NCBI RefSeq assembly: GCF_001693275.1
Contig: NZ_CP016477.1
Coordinates: 310,001-374,000 of the forward strand
From: Picosynechococcus sp. PCC 7117
GTDB taxonomy: Bacteria; Cyanobacteriota; Cyanobacteriia; Cyanobacteriales; MRBY01
Direction of reading: 5' to 3'
Length of the DNA: 64,000 nucleotides
The position numbers and the translations under genes are program-made. Below, in pieces: positions 1 through 8,934 of the stretch (the first letter of the stretch is position 1; every line of letters begins with the position of its first letter). The notes beneath the pieces were generated by a model. It worked only from the letters and a program-made list of their open reading frames with translations. It searched no databases and had not been told where the DNA came from.

Positions 1-1
1 T

Positions 2-1156
2 AATAATTTGCTCTATGAATTTCCTCTCACGTTTTCGATTGTGGGTGGGTTGTTGTTGTCTAAATTTATTGCGGCGGCGATCGCCAAACAGATTTATCGC
101 TATAGCTGGGCCGAAACCCTCACGATGTGGTCGTTGTCGATCCCCCAGGTGGCGGCAACCCTGGCGGCGGCCTTGGTTGGTTTCCGGGTGGGACTGATCA
201 GCGAATCGGTATTTAATGCGGTGATCGTGCTGATGCTAGTCACTTCGATGCTGGGGCCGGTGTTAACCCGTCGCTTTGGCCGTTTATTACCCAGTAGTGG
301 CAAGGATATTGCCCTGACAACGGTTAAGGTGTCGCCATCGACGGATCGGTTCAAAATTGTTGTGCCCATTGCCAATCCCAGCACCAAGGATTATTTGCTC
401 GAAGCAGCAGGGCTTTTAACTCGTATTCGTCAAGGGGTTGTGATGCCTGTGTCGATTGTGACGGGCCACGCCCACATGGATGATCCGGCAGTGATGACGG
501 GGATCAACCGGAGTCAAAGCTTACTCCAAGAGGCGATCGCCCAGGGGGAGCAACTGCAAATTACAATGCAACCAAAAATTCGCATCGATGACGATGTGGC
601 CGCCGGGATCAGTCGCGTGGCCCGGGAAGAAAATGCCAACTTAATTTTGATGGGCTGGGGAAAAACCGAGGGTCTCAAAGCAAGGCTCCTGGGGACTTTA
701 ATTCATAATGTCTGTTGGTCGGCCCATTGCCCGGTGGCGGTCGTGCGTCTCTTGGATGACCCGAAAAATTTGCGGCGGATCATGGTGCCCTTTAAAGGGA
801 TCTCAGCCCAAAATTTACAGATGGTGCAATTTGCTGAACTTTTGGCGATCGCCAACCAAGCCGAAGTCACCGTCTTCCATGTGTGCGAAACCTGGATGAC
901 CAAAGACCAACGCAACTTGCTCAAAGCCGACCTAGAAAATGCCCTGCAAAATGCCGGAATCACCACCAAAATGCAGATTCGGATCATCCGTTACCACGAC
1001 GTGGCCAAGGCAATTCTCCATGACGCCAAAGACTTCGACCTTGTCATTCTGCACTCTACCCGTTACCGTACCGCCGGAGGCCTAGCTGTGGGCGATGTCA
1101 CCACAAAAATTTCGAGCCAAATCCAAACATCCGTCGTCATTTTCAACGAACTCTAG
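2..1156 (+). CDS. Na+/H+ antiporter (CPA2 type) with tandem universal stress domains, 5' truncated
   Basis: The frame is open through the left edge, so this is the C-terminal part of a larger protein. About the first 95 visible residues are hydrophobic and resemble the last helices of a CPA2 Na+/H+ (or K+/H+) exchanger (for example SIPQVAATLAAALVGFRVGL). Two universal-stress-type domains follow, roughly residues 115-250 and 258-382; the first contains LILMGWGKTEG and the second LVILHSTRYR. Cyanobacterial antiporters with cytoplasmic USP tails are a known architecture; the tail is thought to regulate transport, probably through nucleotide binding. Which ion is carried cannot be judged without the N-terminal transport core. 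Confidence 0.85.
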   Translation, partial: NNLLYEFPLTFSIVGGLLLSKFIAAAIAKQIYRYSWAETLTMWSLSIPQVAATLAAALVGFRVGLISESVFNAVIVLMLVTSMLGPVLTRRFGRLLPSSGKDIALTTVKVSPSTDRFKIVVPIANPSTKDYLLEAAGLLTRIRQGVVMPVSIVTGHAHMDDPAVMTGINRSQSLLQEAIAQGEQLQITMQPKIRIDDDVAAGISRVAREENANLILMGWGKTEGLKARLLGTLIHNVCWSAHCPVAVVRLLDDPKNLRRIMVPFKGISAQNLQMVQFAELLAIANQAEVTVFHVCETWMTKDQRNLLKADLENALQNAGITTKMQIRIIRYHDVAKAILHDAKDFDLVILHSTRYRTAGGLAVGDVTTKISSQIQTSVVIFNEL

Positions 1157-1198
1157 CCCTCATTCGCCTAACAAAAGTAGCGTTTTTTAAAGTTCAAC

Positions 1199-1792
1199 CT
1201 AAAGCCAGTGCTTTGGATAAGGACGTCCCGGCACCACACGACTAAAAATTACCGTCAACCACACAATCAACACAGAACCGCATAAAGCAGGCGTCAAAAT
1301 AAATTGCCAGGACGCATGACTCAAAATACCAATTAAGGCTACGGCCCCCGAAGGCGGATGGACGGTTCGGGTCAGTTGCATGAGCTTAATCGTCACTGCC
1401 ACCGCCAAACCCATAACCCAGGGCGCATCTCCGAACAAGTGAAATAACACCACACAACTGCAAGCCCCAATTACATTCCCCACAATTACGTTGCGGGGCT
1501 GGGCTAATGGACTATCCGGCACCCCAAATACCAGCACGGCCGTGGCCCCAAAGGGAGCCGCAATCAAAGGATAGGAACTATAAACCGAGATGTAAGCCAG
1601 GGTCGAAATACCAATAAAACTGCCTAAAAATGACAAACCAATATGTTGTCGGGAGAAGCTGGGTTGATGTCTACGGCTCTGTTGCAGCGTATAAAATTTG
1701 CGTCGCCACCGCCTCAAAATTGCTGTATTAGAACGTTTTTTTAATCGAATAGATGCCCGCCGGGGAAATGATGACATAAAACTTCCAATCAA
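1199..1792 (-). CDS. HPP family integral membrane protein
   Basis: A 197-residue protein with a basic N-terminus and about four hydrophobic segments. The family signature is visible in TRTVHPPSGAVALIGILSH. HPP proteins are inner-membrane proteins; some cyanobacterial members have been linked to nitrite transport, but I see nothing here that proves a substrate. It converges on the antiporter gene across about 40 bp and stands alone on its strand. ATG start at 1792; no strong Shine-Dalgarno was seen. Confidence 0.8.
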   Translation of the reverse strand: MIGSFMSSFPRRASIRLKKRSNTAILRRWRRKFYTLQQSRRHQPSFSRQHIGLSFLGSFIGISTLAYISVYSSYPLIAAPFGATAVLVFGVPDSPLAQPRNVIVGNVIGACSCVVLFHLFGDAPWVMGLAVAVTIKLMQLTRTVHPPSGAVALIGILSHASWQFILTPALCGSVLIVWLTVIFSRVVPGRPYPKHWL

Positions 1793-1980
1793 GATCGATA
1801 GGATTGCTGGATTTTAATAACCTTGCTTCATGCAATTATTTAAATTTATCATGACGTTCTTGCATTTATGGCTTTTTTATGAGATCAATTTTTAATTTCA
1901 AGGTCAATTTTTGCTTATAAAGTCAGCTAAAAATCAGCCTATTTTTAATCGAATCAAATGTCATCAACAAATCAAAAAAT

Positions 1981-2010
1981 AAAAAAACGAGGGAAGTATT
2001 CTTCCCCCGT
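1981..2010 (-). terminator. Intrinsic terminator after the moaD-like gene
   Basis: Read on the minus strand, a ten-pair stem with one mismatch (ACGGGGGAAG / CTTCCCTCGT, loop AATA) is followed directly by a run of seven T. It lies about 30 bp past the stop of the sulfur-carrier gene and should end the thrC-side transcript. Confidence 0.85.
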
Positions 2011-2041
2011 ACAAAAGCATTCATGGTTATTACTCGAAACT

Positions 2042-2317
2042 TTAGCCCCCTGCCACAGCGGGTACAATGCTGACCTCATCACCGTCATTTAGAGCAGTAT
2101 CGACACCGTTCAGAAAACGGATATCTTCTTCATTGACGTAGAGGTTTAAAAAGCGTCGAGGATTGCCCTGTTCATCACAGAGGCGAGCCTTAATGCCGGG
2201 GCAGTTTGCTTCTAGGGAATCGAGCAATTCTTTAATGGAAGAACCAGCGCATTCAACGGTGGGTTGATCCTTCGTAAACTTTTGGAGGGGAGTTGGAACT
2301 AAAACTTTAATTGCCAT
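2042..2317 (-). CDS. MoaD/ThiS family sulfur carrier protein
   Basis: A 91-residue ubiquitin-like protein ending in Gly-Gly (VPAVAGG). That C-terminus is what MoaD/ThiS carriers use for adenylation and thiocarboxylate formation. Length and the pattern [18 protein letters not shown] fit the family. It lies about 100 bp downstream of threonine synthase on the same strand and a terminator follows it, so the two are probably co-transcribed. The partner argues against a plain molybdopterin or thiamine role and suggests sulfur delivery to a PLP enzyme, as in mycobacterial CysO-CysM; this is inference. Confidence 0.85.
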   Translation of the reverse strand: MAIKVLVPTPLQKFTKDQPTVECAGSSIKELLDSLEANCPGIKARLCDEQGNPRRFLNLYVNEEDIRFLNGVDTALNDGDEVSIVPAVAGG

Positions 2318-2420
2318 TTTGAGTCAGACAAATTTTTTTAAAACTAAACGATAAGGAACAGGGATTGGGTCAGATCTACCGTGCAGTGACAATGAGAAAA
2401 GACCCAATTTAGAACAGCAA

Positions 2421-3728
2421 CTATACCAAAGTTTGCTGCCACTCTAGACGCTCGAGGGTGCGGGCACGATCAAGAGCCTGCTCGAAACTTTCCAGGTTGG
2501 CTTCGATGGTGAGGGGTTCACCAGCAGCATTTTGTACTGCTTCTTGGGTCTTGAGGCCGTTCCCAGTGATGTAGACGACTGTCTTCTCGTCGGGGTTGAT
2601 CTTGCCTGCTTCTACGAGTTTTTTCAAAACGGCAATGGTGGTGCCACCAGCAGTTTCGGTGAAAATGCCTTCGGTTTCAGCAAGGAGTTTGATTCCGTCA
2701 ACAATTTCGGCATCGGTGACGTCTTCAATGTTGCCGTTGGTTTTGTTGGCGATTTCTACGGCGTAGACACCATCGGCCGGGTTGCCAATCGCAATGGACT
2801 TGGCGATCGTGTTGGGCTTCACAGGAGTAATAAAGTCACGGCCTTCTTTGTAGGCCTGAGAAATGGGAGAGCAACCTTCAGCTTGGGCACCGCTGAAACG
2901 AACCGCTTTGTCTTCAACAAGACCGACTTTGACGAATTCGTTAAAGCCTTTGTAGATCTTGGTGAAGAGGGAACCGGAAGCCAGGGGCGCAACCACGTGG
3001 TCGGGGAGTTCCCAGCCAAGTTGTTCGATGACTTCATAGCCCAGGGTCTTGGAGCCTTCGGAGTAGTAGGGGCGGAGGTTGATATTCACAAAGCCCCAGC
3101 CGTGGGAGTTGGCAACTTCAGAACAGAGGCGATTCACCTGGTCATAGTTGCCGTGGACGGCCATCAGAATGGGGTTGTAAATCAGCGTGCCGAGGACTTT
3201 CCCGGCTTCGAGATCGGAGGGGATAAAGACGCAACAGTCTAATCCGGCATGGGCGGCGATCGCCGCTGTGGAGTTTGCCAAATTACCAGTGCTGGCACAG
3301 GAAACGGTCGAGAAACCTAATTCGCGGGCGCGGGTCAGGGCAACGGATACCACCCGATCCTTGAAACTCAAGGTGGGCATATTCACCGCGTCATTTTTAA
3401 TGTAAAGCTCCTTGATGCCGAGACGACGGGCCAAACGGTTCGCTTTGAGGAGGGGCGTAAAGCCAGTGCCCACATCAATGGGTTCTCCGGCAACGGGCAA
3501 AAATTCTTTGTAGCGCCAGATGGACTTGGGGCCAGCTTCGATGCTTTCACGGCTCACTTTGCTGGCGATTTTCTCGTAGTCGTACTTCACTTCGAGGGGG
3601 CCAAAGCAAAACTCACACACGTGGAGGGCTTTGGGTTCGTACTCAGCGCCACATTCCTTACAGGCGAGGGCGGTGAAGTTGGCGGTGTCGAGGGAGGCGA
3701 CGGCGGTATCAAGGGTTGCTTGCGTCAT
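2421..3728 (-). CDS. thrC: Threonine synthase
   Basis: PLP-dependent threonine synthase, converting O-phosphohomoserine to threonine. The N-terminal part carries a Cys4 zinc-ribbon-like segment (CKECGAEYEPKALHVCEFC). The PLP lysine lies in TLSFKDRVVS, and a glycine-rich phosphate loop in ASTGNLANS. I chose the ATG at 3728 because GGAG sits nine bases before it; the upstream in-frame ATG at 3749 adds seven residues and has no visible ribosome site. The full-length product is about 435 aa, normal for the family. It is followed by a MoaD/ThiS-type gene. Confidence 0.93.
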   Translation of the reverse strand: MTQATLDTAVASLDTANFTALACKECGAEYEPKALHVCEFCFGPLEVKYDYEKIASKVSRESIEAGPKSIWRYKEFLPVAGEPIDVGTGFTPLLKANRLARRLGIKELYIKNDAVNMPTLSFKDRVVSVALTRARELGFSTVSCASTGNLANSTAAIAAHAGLDCCVFIPSDLEAGKVLGTLIYNPILMAVHGNYDQVNRLCSEVANSHGWGFVNINLRPYYSEGSKTLGYEVIEQLGWELPDHVVAPLASGSLFTKIYKGFNEFVKVGLVEDKAVRFSGAQAEGCSPISQAYKEGRDFITPVKPNTIAKSIAIGNPADGVYAVEIANKTNGNIEDVTDAEIVDGIKLLAETEGIFTETAGGTTIAVLKKLVEAGKINPDEKTVVYITGNGLKTQEAVQNAAGEPLTIEANLESFEQALDRARTLERLEWQQTLV

Positions 3729-3841
3729 TAGGGTTTTCTCCGTTTCCATGAATGCTGAATGCTTAATTGAAAGCCATAGTAAACAGTTCCAAAACTGTCG
3801 TCAATCATACCCGATAAAAATAGTCGGGATTAAATCTGCGT

Positions 3842-3866
3842 AAAAAGAAAGAGGCGATCGCCTCTT
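3842..3866 (-). terminator. kaiC terminator with a HIP1 core
   Basis: On the minus strand the palindrome AAGAGGCGATCGCCTCTT forms a seven-pair stem with a GATC loop, followed by TCTTTTT. The stem centre is the cyanobacterial HIP1 octamer GCGATCGC. It lies about 50 bp past the kaiC stop codon. Confidence 0.75.
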
Positions 3867-3867
3867 C

Positions 3868-3916
3868 TCCCCCAAAAATATTCTCCCCTGGGGGAGATGC
3901 CGCTAGGCAGAGGGGG
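3868..3916. repeat. C-run/G-run inverted repeat abutting the kaiC stop
   Basis: Alternating CTCCCCC and GGGGGAG blocks (CTCCCCTGGGGGAG is near-perfectly palindromic) end directly at the kaiC stop codon. Similar blocks occur at 40065-40096 and 53605-53641, which suggests a short dispersed cyanobacterial repeat. Confidence 0.45.
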
Positions 3917-5467
3917 TCATTCCGGCAAGGTCTTATCCTGTACACCCCGCATAATCCGCGACAACTCCGACTTCTCATCCACGGCAATCCGCGTCGGCGA
4001 ACCACTAATAATCCGTTCGTAGTTTCGGAAAGAATCCTTAATCGCTGCCCCACCTTCACTGATGGTGTATTCCCGAATGCCCTTGTCATGCCAAGATCCC
4101 CGCATCTTAAAGACGTTGATCGCCCGGGACATCTCGCCGCGAATCTCGACATATTGCAGCATTAGAATCGTGTCCGTAATCGTCGAAATGTGAGATTCCG
4201 TAATCGAGTGGGCCCCCATAAACTGATCCGTTGTATTCGTAAAGAAGCCCGTAATCTCTTCCTGTTTCGCGTAACCCGTTACCCCAATCACAAATTGGCG
4301 AAACGCATTATTGGTCACGCCCCGCGCTAACGCTGATAGTGAGTCAATCGCAATCCGGGACGGCTTAAATTCAGAAATTTCTGACTTAATCATCTGCAAG
4401 TGATCCTCCAGACCCGCCGACTCTGGATAGGAACAGAGTAACTTGAGCAGCCCTTTGCGTTCCATCTCCTCAAAATCAATCCCCCAGGAAGAGGCATTAC
4501 GCGATAACTGTGCCCGAGACTCTTCATAGGCAAACAGGATCGCCCGTTCGCCGCGCCGACAACCTTCTTCGAGGAACTTACTTACGAGTAAAGTCTTTCC
4601 AGTACCTGTGGCTCCCGTGGCTAGGATGATCGAATCTTTAAAGAAACCGCCGCCGCACATTTTATCCAGGGTTTCCACCCCGGAAGAAATCCGTGCATTA
4701 GAAGACCGCTGGGTCAGACGCATTGCCCCCAGTGGGAAAATATTGATCCCGTCGTTGGTGATCGTGAAGGGATATTCCCCCTTCATGTGGGTTGTTCCCC
4801 GCAGCTTAAGGATTTCAATAGTGCGTCGCCGCCGTTCCCCTTCTAGGACATTCCGCAGGATCACCACGTTATCTGAGACAAATTCTTCGACCCCAAAGCG
4901 GGCTACAGGGCCATATTCATCCAGTCTTTCCGTGGTCATGATTGAAGTGACCGCAAGGTGTTTCAATCGCGCAACCAGGCGAAAAATTTCCCGCCGGACG
5001 ACGGGGGCAGCATCATATTGCTGAAAAACCGCTGTCACCGAGTCAATGGAAACAAGCTTGGCATTATATTTACGAATCGCGTATTGAATCCGTTCAATCA
5101 AGGCAGATAGATCAAAGTTACCCACCACTTCTTGACCATCGGGATCTGGGGAAGCATCGAGAATAAAGAGCTTACCTTCATCAACGAGACTTTGGAGATC
5201 CCAACCGAAGCTATGGGCGTTCTGGATAATATCCCGGGGAGATTCCTCAAAGGTGACAAAAAGCCCTGGGTAATCGAAATGCTTGATGCCGTGGTAAAGA
5301 AACTGAATTGCCAATAAGGTTTTCCCAGTCCCCGAAGTACCACTCACTAGGGTTGTTCTGCCTGAGGGTAAACCACCATGACTAATCTCATCGAGACCTT
5401 CGATGAGGGTACGGATTTTTTGGACGCCTTTGATGGCACCGTTATTAGAGGAGGTGGGCTGATTCAT
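3917..5467 (-). CDS. kaiC: Circadian clock protein KaiC
   Basis: A 516-residue double-ATPase clock protein. The CI Walker A is GTSGTGKT at residues 43-50 and the CII Walker A is GATGTGKT at about residue 285. The autophosphorylation pair S/T lies in ESHISTITDT at about residue 428. Catalytic Glu pairs occur in FEESPRD and YEESRAQ, and the C-terminal tail that KaiA binds is present. KaiC autokinase and autophosphatase cycling is the core oscillator. It is the last gene of the kaiA-kaiB-kaiC row, 182-190 bp downstream of kaiB, so a separate promoter in that gap is possible. Confidence 0.98.
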   Translation of the reverse strand: MNQPTSSNNGAIKGVQKIRTLIEGLDEISHGGLPSGRTTLVSGTSGTGKTLLAIQFLYHGIKHFDYPGLFVTFEESPRDIIQNAHSFGWDLQSLVDEGKLFILDASPDPDGQEVVGNFDLSALIERIQYAIRKYNAKLVSIDSVTAVFQQYDAAPVVRREIFRLVARLKHLAVTSIMTTERLDEYGPVARFGVEEFVSDNVVILRNVLEGERRRRTIEILKLRGTTHMKGEYPFTITNDGINIFPLGAMRLTQRSSNARISSGVETLDKMCGGGFFKDSIILATGATGTGKTLLVSKFLEEGCRRGERAILFAYEESRAQLSRNASSWGIDFEEMERKGLLKLLCSYPESAGLEDHLQMIKSEISEFKPSRIAIDSLSALARGVTNNAFRQFVIGVTGYAKQEEITGFFTNTTDQFMGAHSITESHISTITDTILMLQYVEIRGEMSRAINVFKMRGSWHDKGIREYTISEGGAAIKDSFRNYERIISGSPTRIAVDEKSELSRIMRGVQDKTLPE

Positions 5468-5649
5468 TACGACTTAGGGACTGGAGATATAAATAAAAAA
5501 ACGAAGAGATTTAACTAGGGTTGTCCTAATGCAGGGAGAGCAAGCGCTTGAAACGCCATCTTTTTGGACGGCATAGCCTGATAACCCAACGAGACGAAGG
5601 AAGTATACGAAATCAAATGGCTTTATCCTACTAGAAAGTGCTCCTGTTC

Positions 5650-5964
5650 TTAAAGCTCTTCTTCCCGTTCTAAAAACTCTTCGTAAAGGAGATCGAGACC
5701 AATCAATACTTTTTCTCGGTCGGAGAGGTCACCGATGATCTTACGGACGGGAGGTGGAAGCACTTTGGAGAGGGTTGGTGTCGCCAAAATCTTATCTTCT
5801 TCGGCTAGTTGGGGGTTTTGGAGGACATCAATTACTTTTAGGGCATAGACCCCTTTAAAGTCGGTTTCTAAAATATTTTTTAAGGTTTTGAGGGCGCGGA
5901 CAGAGTTGGGGGTATTGCCAGCCACATAAAGCTTTAAAACATAAGTTTTCTTTAGGAGGTTCAT
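5650..5964 (-). CDS. kaiB: Circadian clock protein KaiB
   Basis: A 104-residue KaiB with the thioredoxin-like N-terminus ([21 protein letters not shown]) and the conserved cis-proline-like stretch [19 protein letters not shown]. KaiB refolds to bind the CI ring of KaiC and sequester KaiA. I chose the ATG at 5964, which fits the family start; a TTG two codons upstream (5970) is possible. The acidic C-terminus (EREEEL) is typical. It lies 66 bp downstream of kaiA. Confidence 0.97.
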   Translation of the reverse strand: MNLLKKTYVLKLYVAGNTPNSVRALKTLKNILETDFKGVYALKVIDVLQNPQLAEEDKILATPTLSKVLPPPVRKIIGDLSDREKVLIGLDLLYEEFLEREEEL

Positions 5965-6030
5965 AGACAAGGCTGATGTGGGTAGGAATAGGGTTAGGTG
6001 CTAGGCGTCGTGGAGGGGAATGATTTCATC

Positions 6031-6930
6031 CTAGTCTATCCGAAATAGAAGTTCAAAAGGTAGATCTTCACGGGGGATGGAACGACGATACATTTCACAC
6101 AAGTGGGCGACGATATCGATGAGGGTAAGGCGATAGTCTAGGAGGATTTCTTCGCTTCTCCCTTCAAGTTTGAGCTGTTGGGCGAATTCGTCCATTAACT
6201 TCATGTGAGTTTCGAGGATGTAGGAGACAGAAACATCGGCAAAAAAAGCCTGATTGACAAATTGATCAATGGCTTGATTTGTGGGGAGATCACCACTGAA
6301 GTAGCTTAGGACAATATCGCGATAATCGGCGACAAATTGCTCCCGAAATTCTTGCTGTTCTTCGGGGGAAAGACTGCGATAAAAATATTTGGGATTGCGC
6401 TTGTAATAAACGCCGAGATAGCCTAATCGTTCCCGTAATTTTTCGGCGAGACGGCGCTGTTGTAACAGTAAAAAAGCTTGGTGGGTTTTATCGGGATCGC
6501 TGTGGTGGGGATCTTGGGGTTTGTCGCTCAGGGCACAGCTTGGGGCGAGGTGCAAAAATTGGGCGATCGCCTGATCGATGGTCAACGATAAGTTTTCGAG
6601 ATTGGCAAAATCCAGGTATTTTTCGGCACTATGGTATAGCTGCTCGGAGACATCTTCTTGGGAAATTTCACAGGCGGTGGTCGGCCCAAGAAAGACACAG
6701 GGGAGTAAAATTCCACTCTGAGTTAAGCGCTCAAAATAGTCTTGGTTTTCTTTCCCTCGAACAACCACAAGGCAGTCAATTTGTTCTTTATTTGCCTCAA
6801 GAAATGCCAGGAATTTTTGGCCATAGTCAAGGAGCTTGATCTGATAGCGATCGCCTGTCAATTGAGCTTCAATTTTTCCGGGTTGAAAACCAGGAGGTGT
6901 AACTAGATAAAGGGAGAGTTTAGAAACCAA
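6031..6930 (-). CDS. kaiA: Circadian clock protein KaiA (full length, TTG start)
   Basis: A 299-residue KaiA. It has an N-terminal pseudo-receiver domain (about residues 1-135), a linker, and the C-terminal helical KaiC-binding domain from about residue 170 (RERLGYLGVYYKRNPKYFYRSLSPEEQQEF). KaiA stimulates KaiC autophosphorylation. The length shows the long form, not the short KaiA seen in some filamentous strains. The frame is closed by TAA shortly upstream and the only usable start is TTG at 6930, with no clear Shine-Dalgarno. That would keep translation low; the effect on the clock is inference. Confidence 0.95.
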   Translation of the reverse strand: MVSKLSLYLVTPPGFQPGKIEAQLTGDRYQIKLLDYGQKFLAFLEANKEQIDCLVVVRGKENQDYFERLTQSGILLPCVFLGPTTACEISQEDVSEQLYHSAEKYLDFANLENLSLTIDQAIAQFLHLAPSCALSDKPQDPHHSDPDKTHQAFLLLQQRRLAEKLRERLGYLGVYYKRNPKYFYRSLSPEEQQEFREQFVADYRDIVLSYFSGDLPTNQAIDQFVNQAFFADVSVSYILETHMKLMDEFAQQLKLEGRSEEILLDYRLTLIDIVAHLCEMYRRSIPREDLPFELLFRID

Positions 6931-7092
6931 AGTAGACCGACCAACATCGAAATAAGCTTAAGTTAAAGGATAGCTTTCTTTTAATAATGGGACAATTATA
7001 AAGATAAGCTTAATTTTTTTTGCTTGCTTGGGGTTACGGTAACATCTTTTGTCAAAATAGGCTGAGATTTTACCGGAAATTTAGCGCCAGCA

Positions 7093-8880
7093 TTATTTTT
7101 GTACCCGCAACAGTTCGTAGGGCGATCTTTCCAGGAGGAGATCAAGGGTTTTGTCCCCTAGGGGAAGTTCTGGGCGGGTGGATGTGCGCACCACCAACAG
7201 AAAAGAAGAATTGGCCTGGGTTAAGGTGCTATCGATGGCGGCGAGTTCCTCTTCTTTATCATCGTCAATAAAGAGAATATCTTGGCCTGTATAGAAGACG
7301 AGGCTCGGCTTTTCAAACCCCACCATCATCACTGTTTCGTCAGGCCGCTGCTGGGCTGTAATGGTATCGGCAATTTCCCGGAGACTGGCTTGGCGAGCTT
7401 GATCCAGCAAAGTGCTGGCGGGTAGTAAAACAAGGACAATAAATGCCACCATAATCGCCCCATTAGCTAGCCAGATCCCCAGGCGCGATCGCCACACACA
7501 AACCGCAAGAACAACCGCCCCCAGGAGCCAAATCCCACAGCCCCACCAAGCAAGGTTTGATTGGGCATAGGTCGTAGCCAGATCCGGGGCCGCAGGATCA
7601 TAACCAATGACTTGGGGGCTATAGATCATAAACCCGCTGAGAATCAGCAACAGCCCCACATTGGCGATCGCACTCCAACGGAATCCTGTTGAGGGTTGCC
7701 GGGGCGTTTCAATAACATGGCTGAGAAACAACGCCACCAAAATTGCGGCGGCGGGCAAGAGGGGAATTGTATAACTCGGTAGTTTGGTGACGGCGATGGT
7801 AAAGAAGCCAAAAATCACCCCAAACCAAATGCTTGCAAAGACGGCAAGGTGGGTAGAACGCGCCTCCTGACGCCAACGGGCCGGACGATGTAACTTGAGT
7901 CGGGCGATCGCCGCTGGTAGATACACAGACCAGGGCAAAAACCCCACCAATACCACTGGAAAGTAAAAATACCAGGGAGCATCGTGGCCATTGACTACCC
8001 CCGTAAACCGATCAAAATTGTGGTAGCCAAAAAAACTATCAATGTACGCTTGGCCATTGCGGAGGGTCACCAGGACAAACCAAGGTAAGGCGATCGCCGT
8101 GAAGATCAAAGCCCCAGTCAAGGGTTTCGCTTCCCCCAGCAGTACCTCACGGAACTTGCCGACATAAAGCAAAAAGAGCATGATCACGAGTCCCGGCACC
8201 ACGATCCCCACCGGCCCTTTGGTCAAGACCGCACAGGCAAATAACGCGTAAGCCGCCATGTACCAGCCATTGGGTAACCAGCGATTGATCGGCTGTCCAC
8301 CGCTACCATAACCATAGAAAAAACAAATCAAGCCCCCACTAAAGCAACCATTAAGGAGCATATCGGAGACCCCCTGCCGCGCCCAGACAATGGTTTGTAA
8401 GTTCAAGGCGATTAAGCTACTGCCGATCCAAGCTGCCAGCCAGAGTTTGCGTTGGGTATTAGGAGCTTCGGGATTTTGGGCCGCCGCCGCTGTACCAAAA
8501 CCAAACTGACGCAGCACCACAAAAACCAAGACCATTAAACCAAGAGCCGCAAAGGCAGAGGGTAATCTGGCCCCCCAGGCATTCACCCCAACAATTTTGT
8601 AGGCGATCGCCATCAGCCAATACACCAGGGGCGGCTTATCAAAGCGGGTGGCATCGTTGTAATAGGGCGTAATCCAATCCCCTGTGGCTAACATCCGTCG
8701 GGCCGCATCCGCAAACATGGGTTCCGTTTCATCCACGAGGCCCACAGCGCCAAGATGCCAAAAAAAAGCGAGTCCCCCCAGGAGACCCAAGGCGATCGCC
8801 GAAATGATCCCCGTGGTTTTCGGGAATTTCTCATAGCTGTGGTACCAACGACGAACAGAATCAAGGGGCGACATGGGCAA
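7093..8880 (-). CDS. Glycosyltransferase family 39 (ArnT-like) membrane protein
   Basis: A 595-residue polytopic membrane protein. The first periplasmic loop holds the acidic motif of the GT-C fold (GLVDETEPMFADAARRM) followed by DKPPLVYWLMAIAY, both typical of the ArnT/protein-mannosyltransferase group. Many hydrophobic segments and a soluble C-terminal domain follow. Such enzymes transfer a sugar from a polyprenyl-phosphate donor at the outer face of the inner membrane; the acceptor here (lipid A, glycan or protein) cannot be told from sequence. It is the last gene of a minus-strand row and follows the PEP-utilizing-like gene by about 54 bp. Confidence 0.88.
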   Translation of the reverse strand: MPMSPLDSVRRWYHSYEKFPKTTGIISAIALGLLGGLAFFWHLGAVGLVDETEPMFADAARRMLATGDWITPYYNDATRFDKPPLVYWLMAIAYKIVGVNAWGARLPSAFAALGLMVLVFVVLRQFGFGTAAAAQNPEAPNTQRKLWLAAWIGSSLIALNLQTIVWARQGVSDMLLNGCFSGGLICFFYGYGSGGQPINRWLPNGWYMAAYALFACAVLTKGPVGIVVPGLVIMLFLLYVGKFREVLLGEAKPLTGALIFTAIALPWFVLVTLRNGQAYIDSFFGYHNFDRFTGVVNGHDAPWYFYFPVVLVGFLPWSVYLPAAIARLKLHRPARWRQEARSTHLAVFASIWFGVIFGFFTIAVTKLPSYTIPLLPAAAILVALFLSHVIETPRQPSTGFRWSAIANVGLLLILSGFMIYSPQVIGYDPAAPDLATTYAQSNLAWWGCGIWLLGAVVLAVCVWRSRLGIWLANGAIMVAFIVLVLLPASTLLDQARQASLREIADTITAQQRPDETVMMVGFEKPSLVFYTGQDILFIDDDKEEELAAIDSTLTQANSSFLLVVRTSTRPELPLGDKTLDLLLERSPYELLRVQK

Positions 8881-8934
8881 ATTGGAGGATTTTAAGTAAA
8901 AAACTTCAGCGATTGTAACCTGCTACGTGGGCAA

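Noticed and set aside
2532-3242. A 236-codon open frame antisense to thrC
   Set aside because: Shadow of a conserved enzyme gene with no domain or ribosome site.
7020-7271. An 83-codon plus-strand frame over the 3' end of the GT39 gene
   Set aside because: Antisense shadow with no features.
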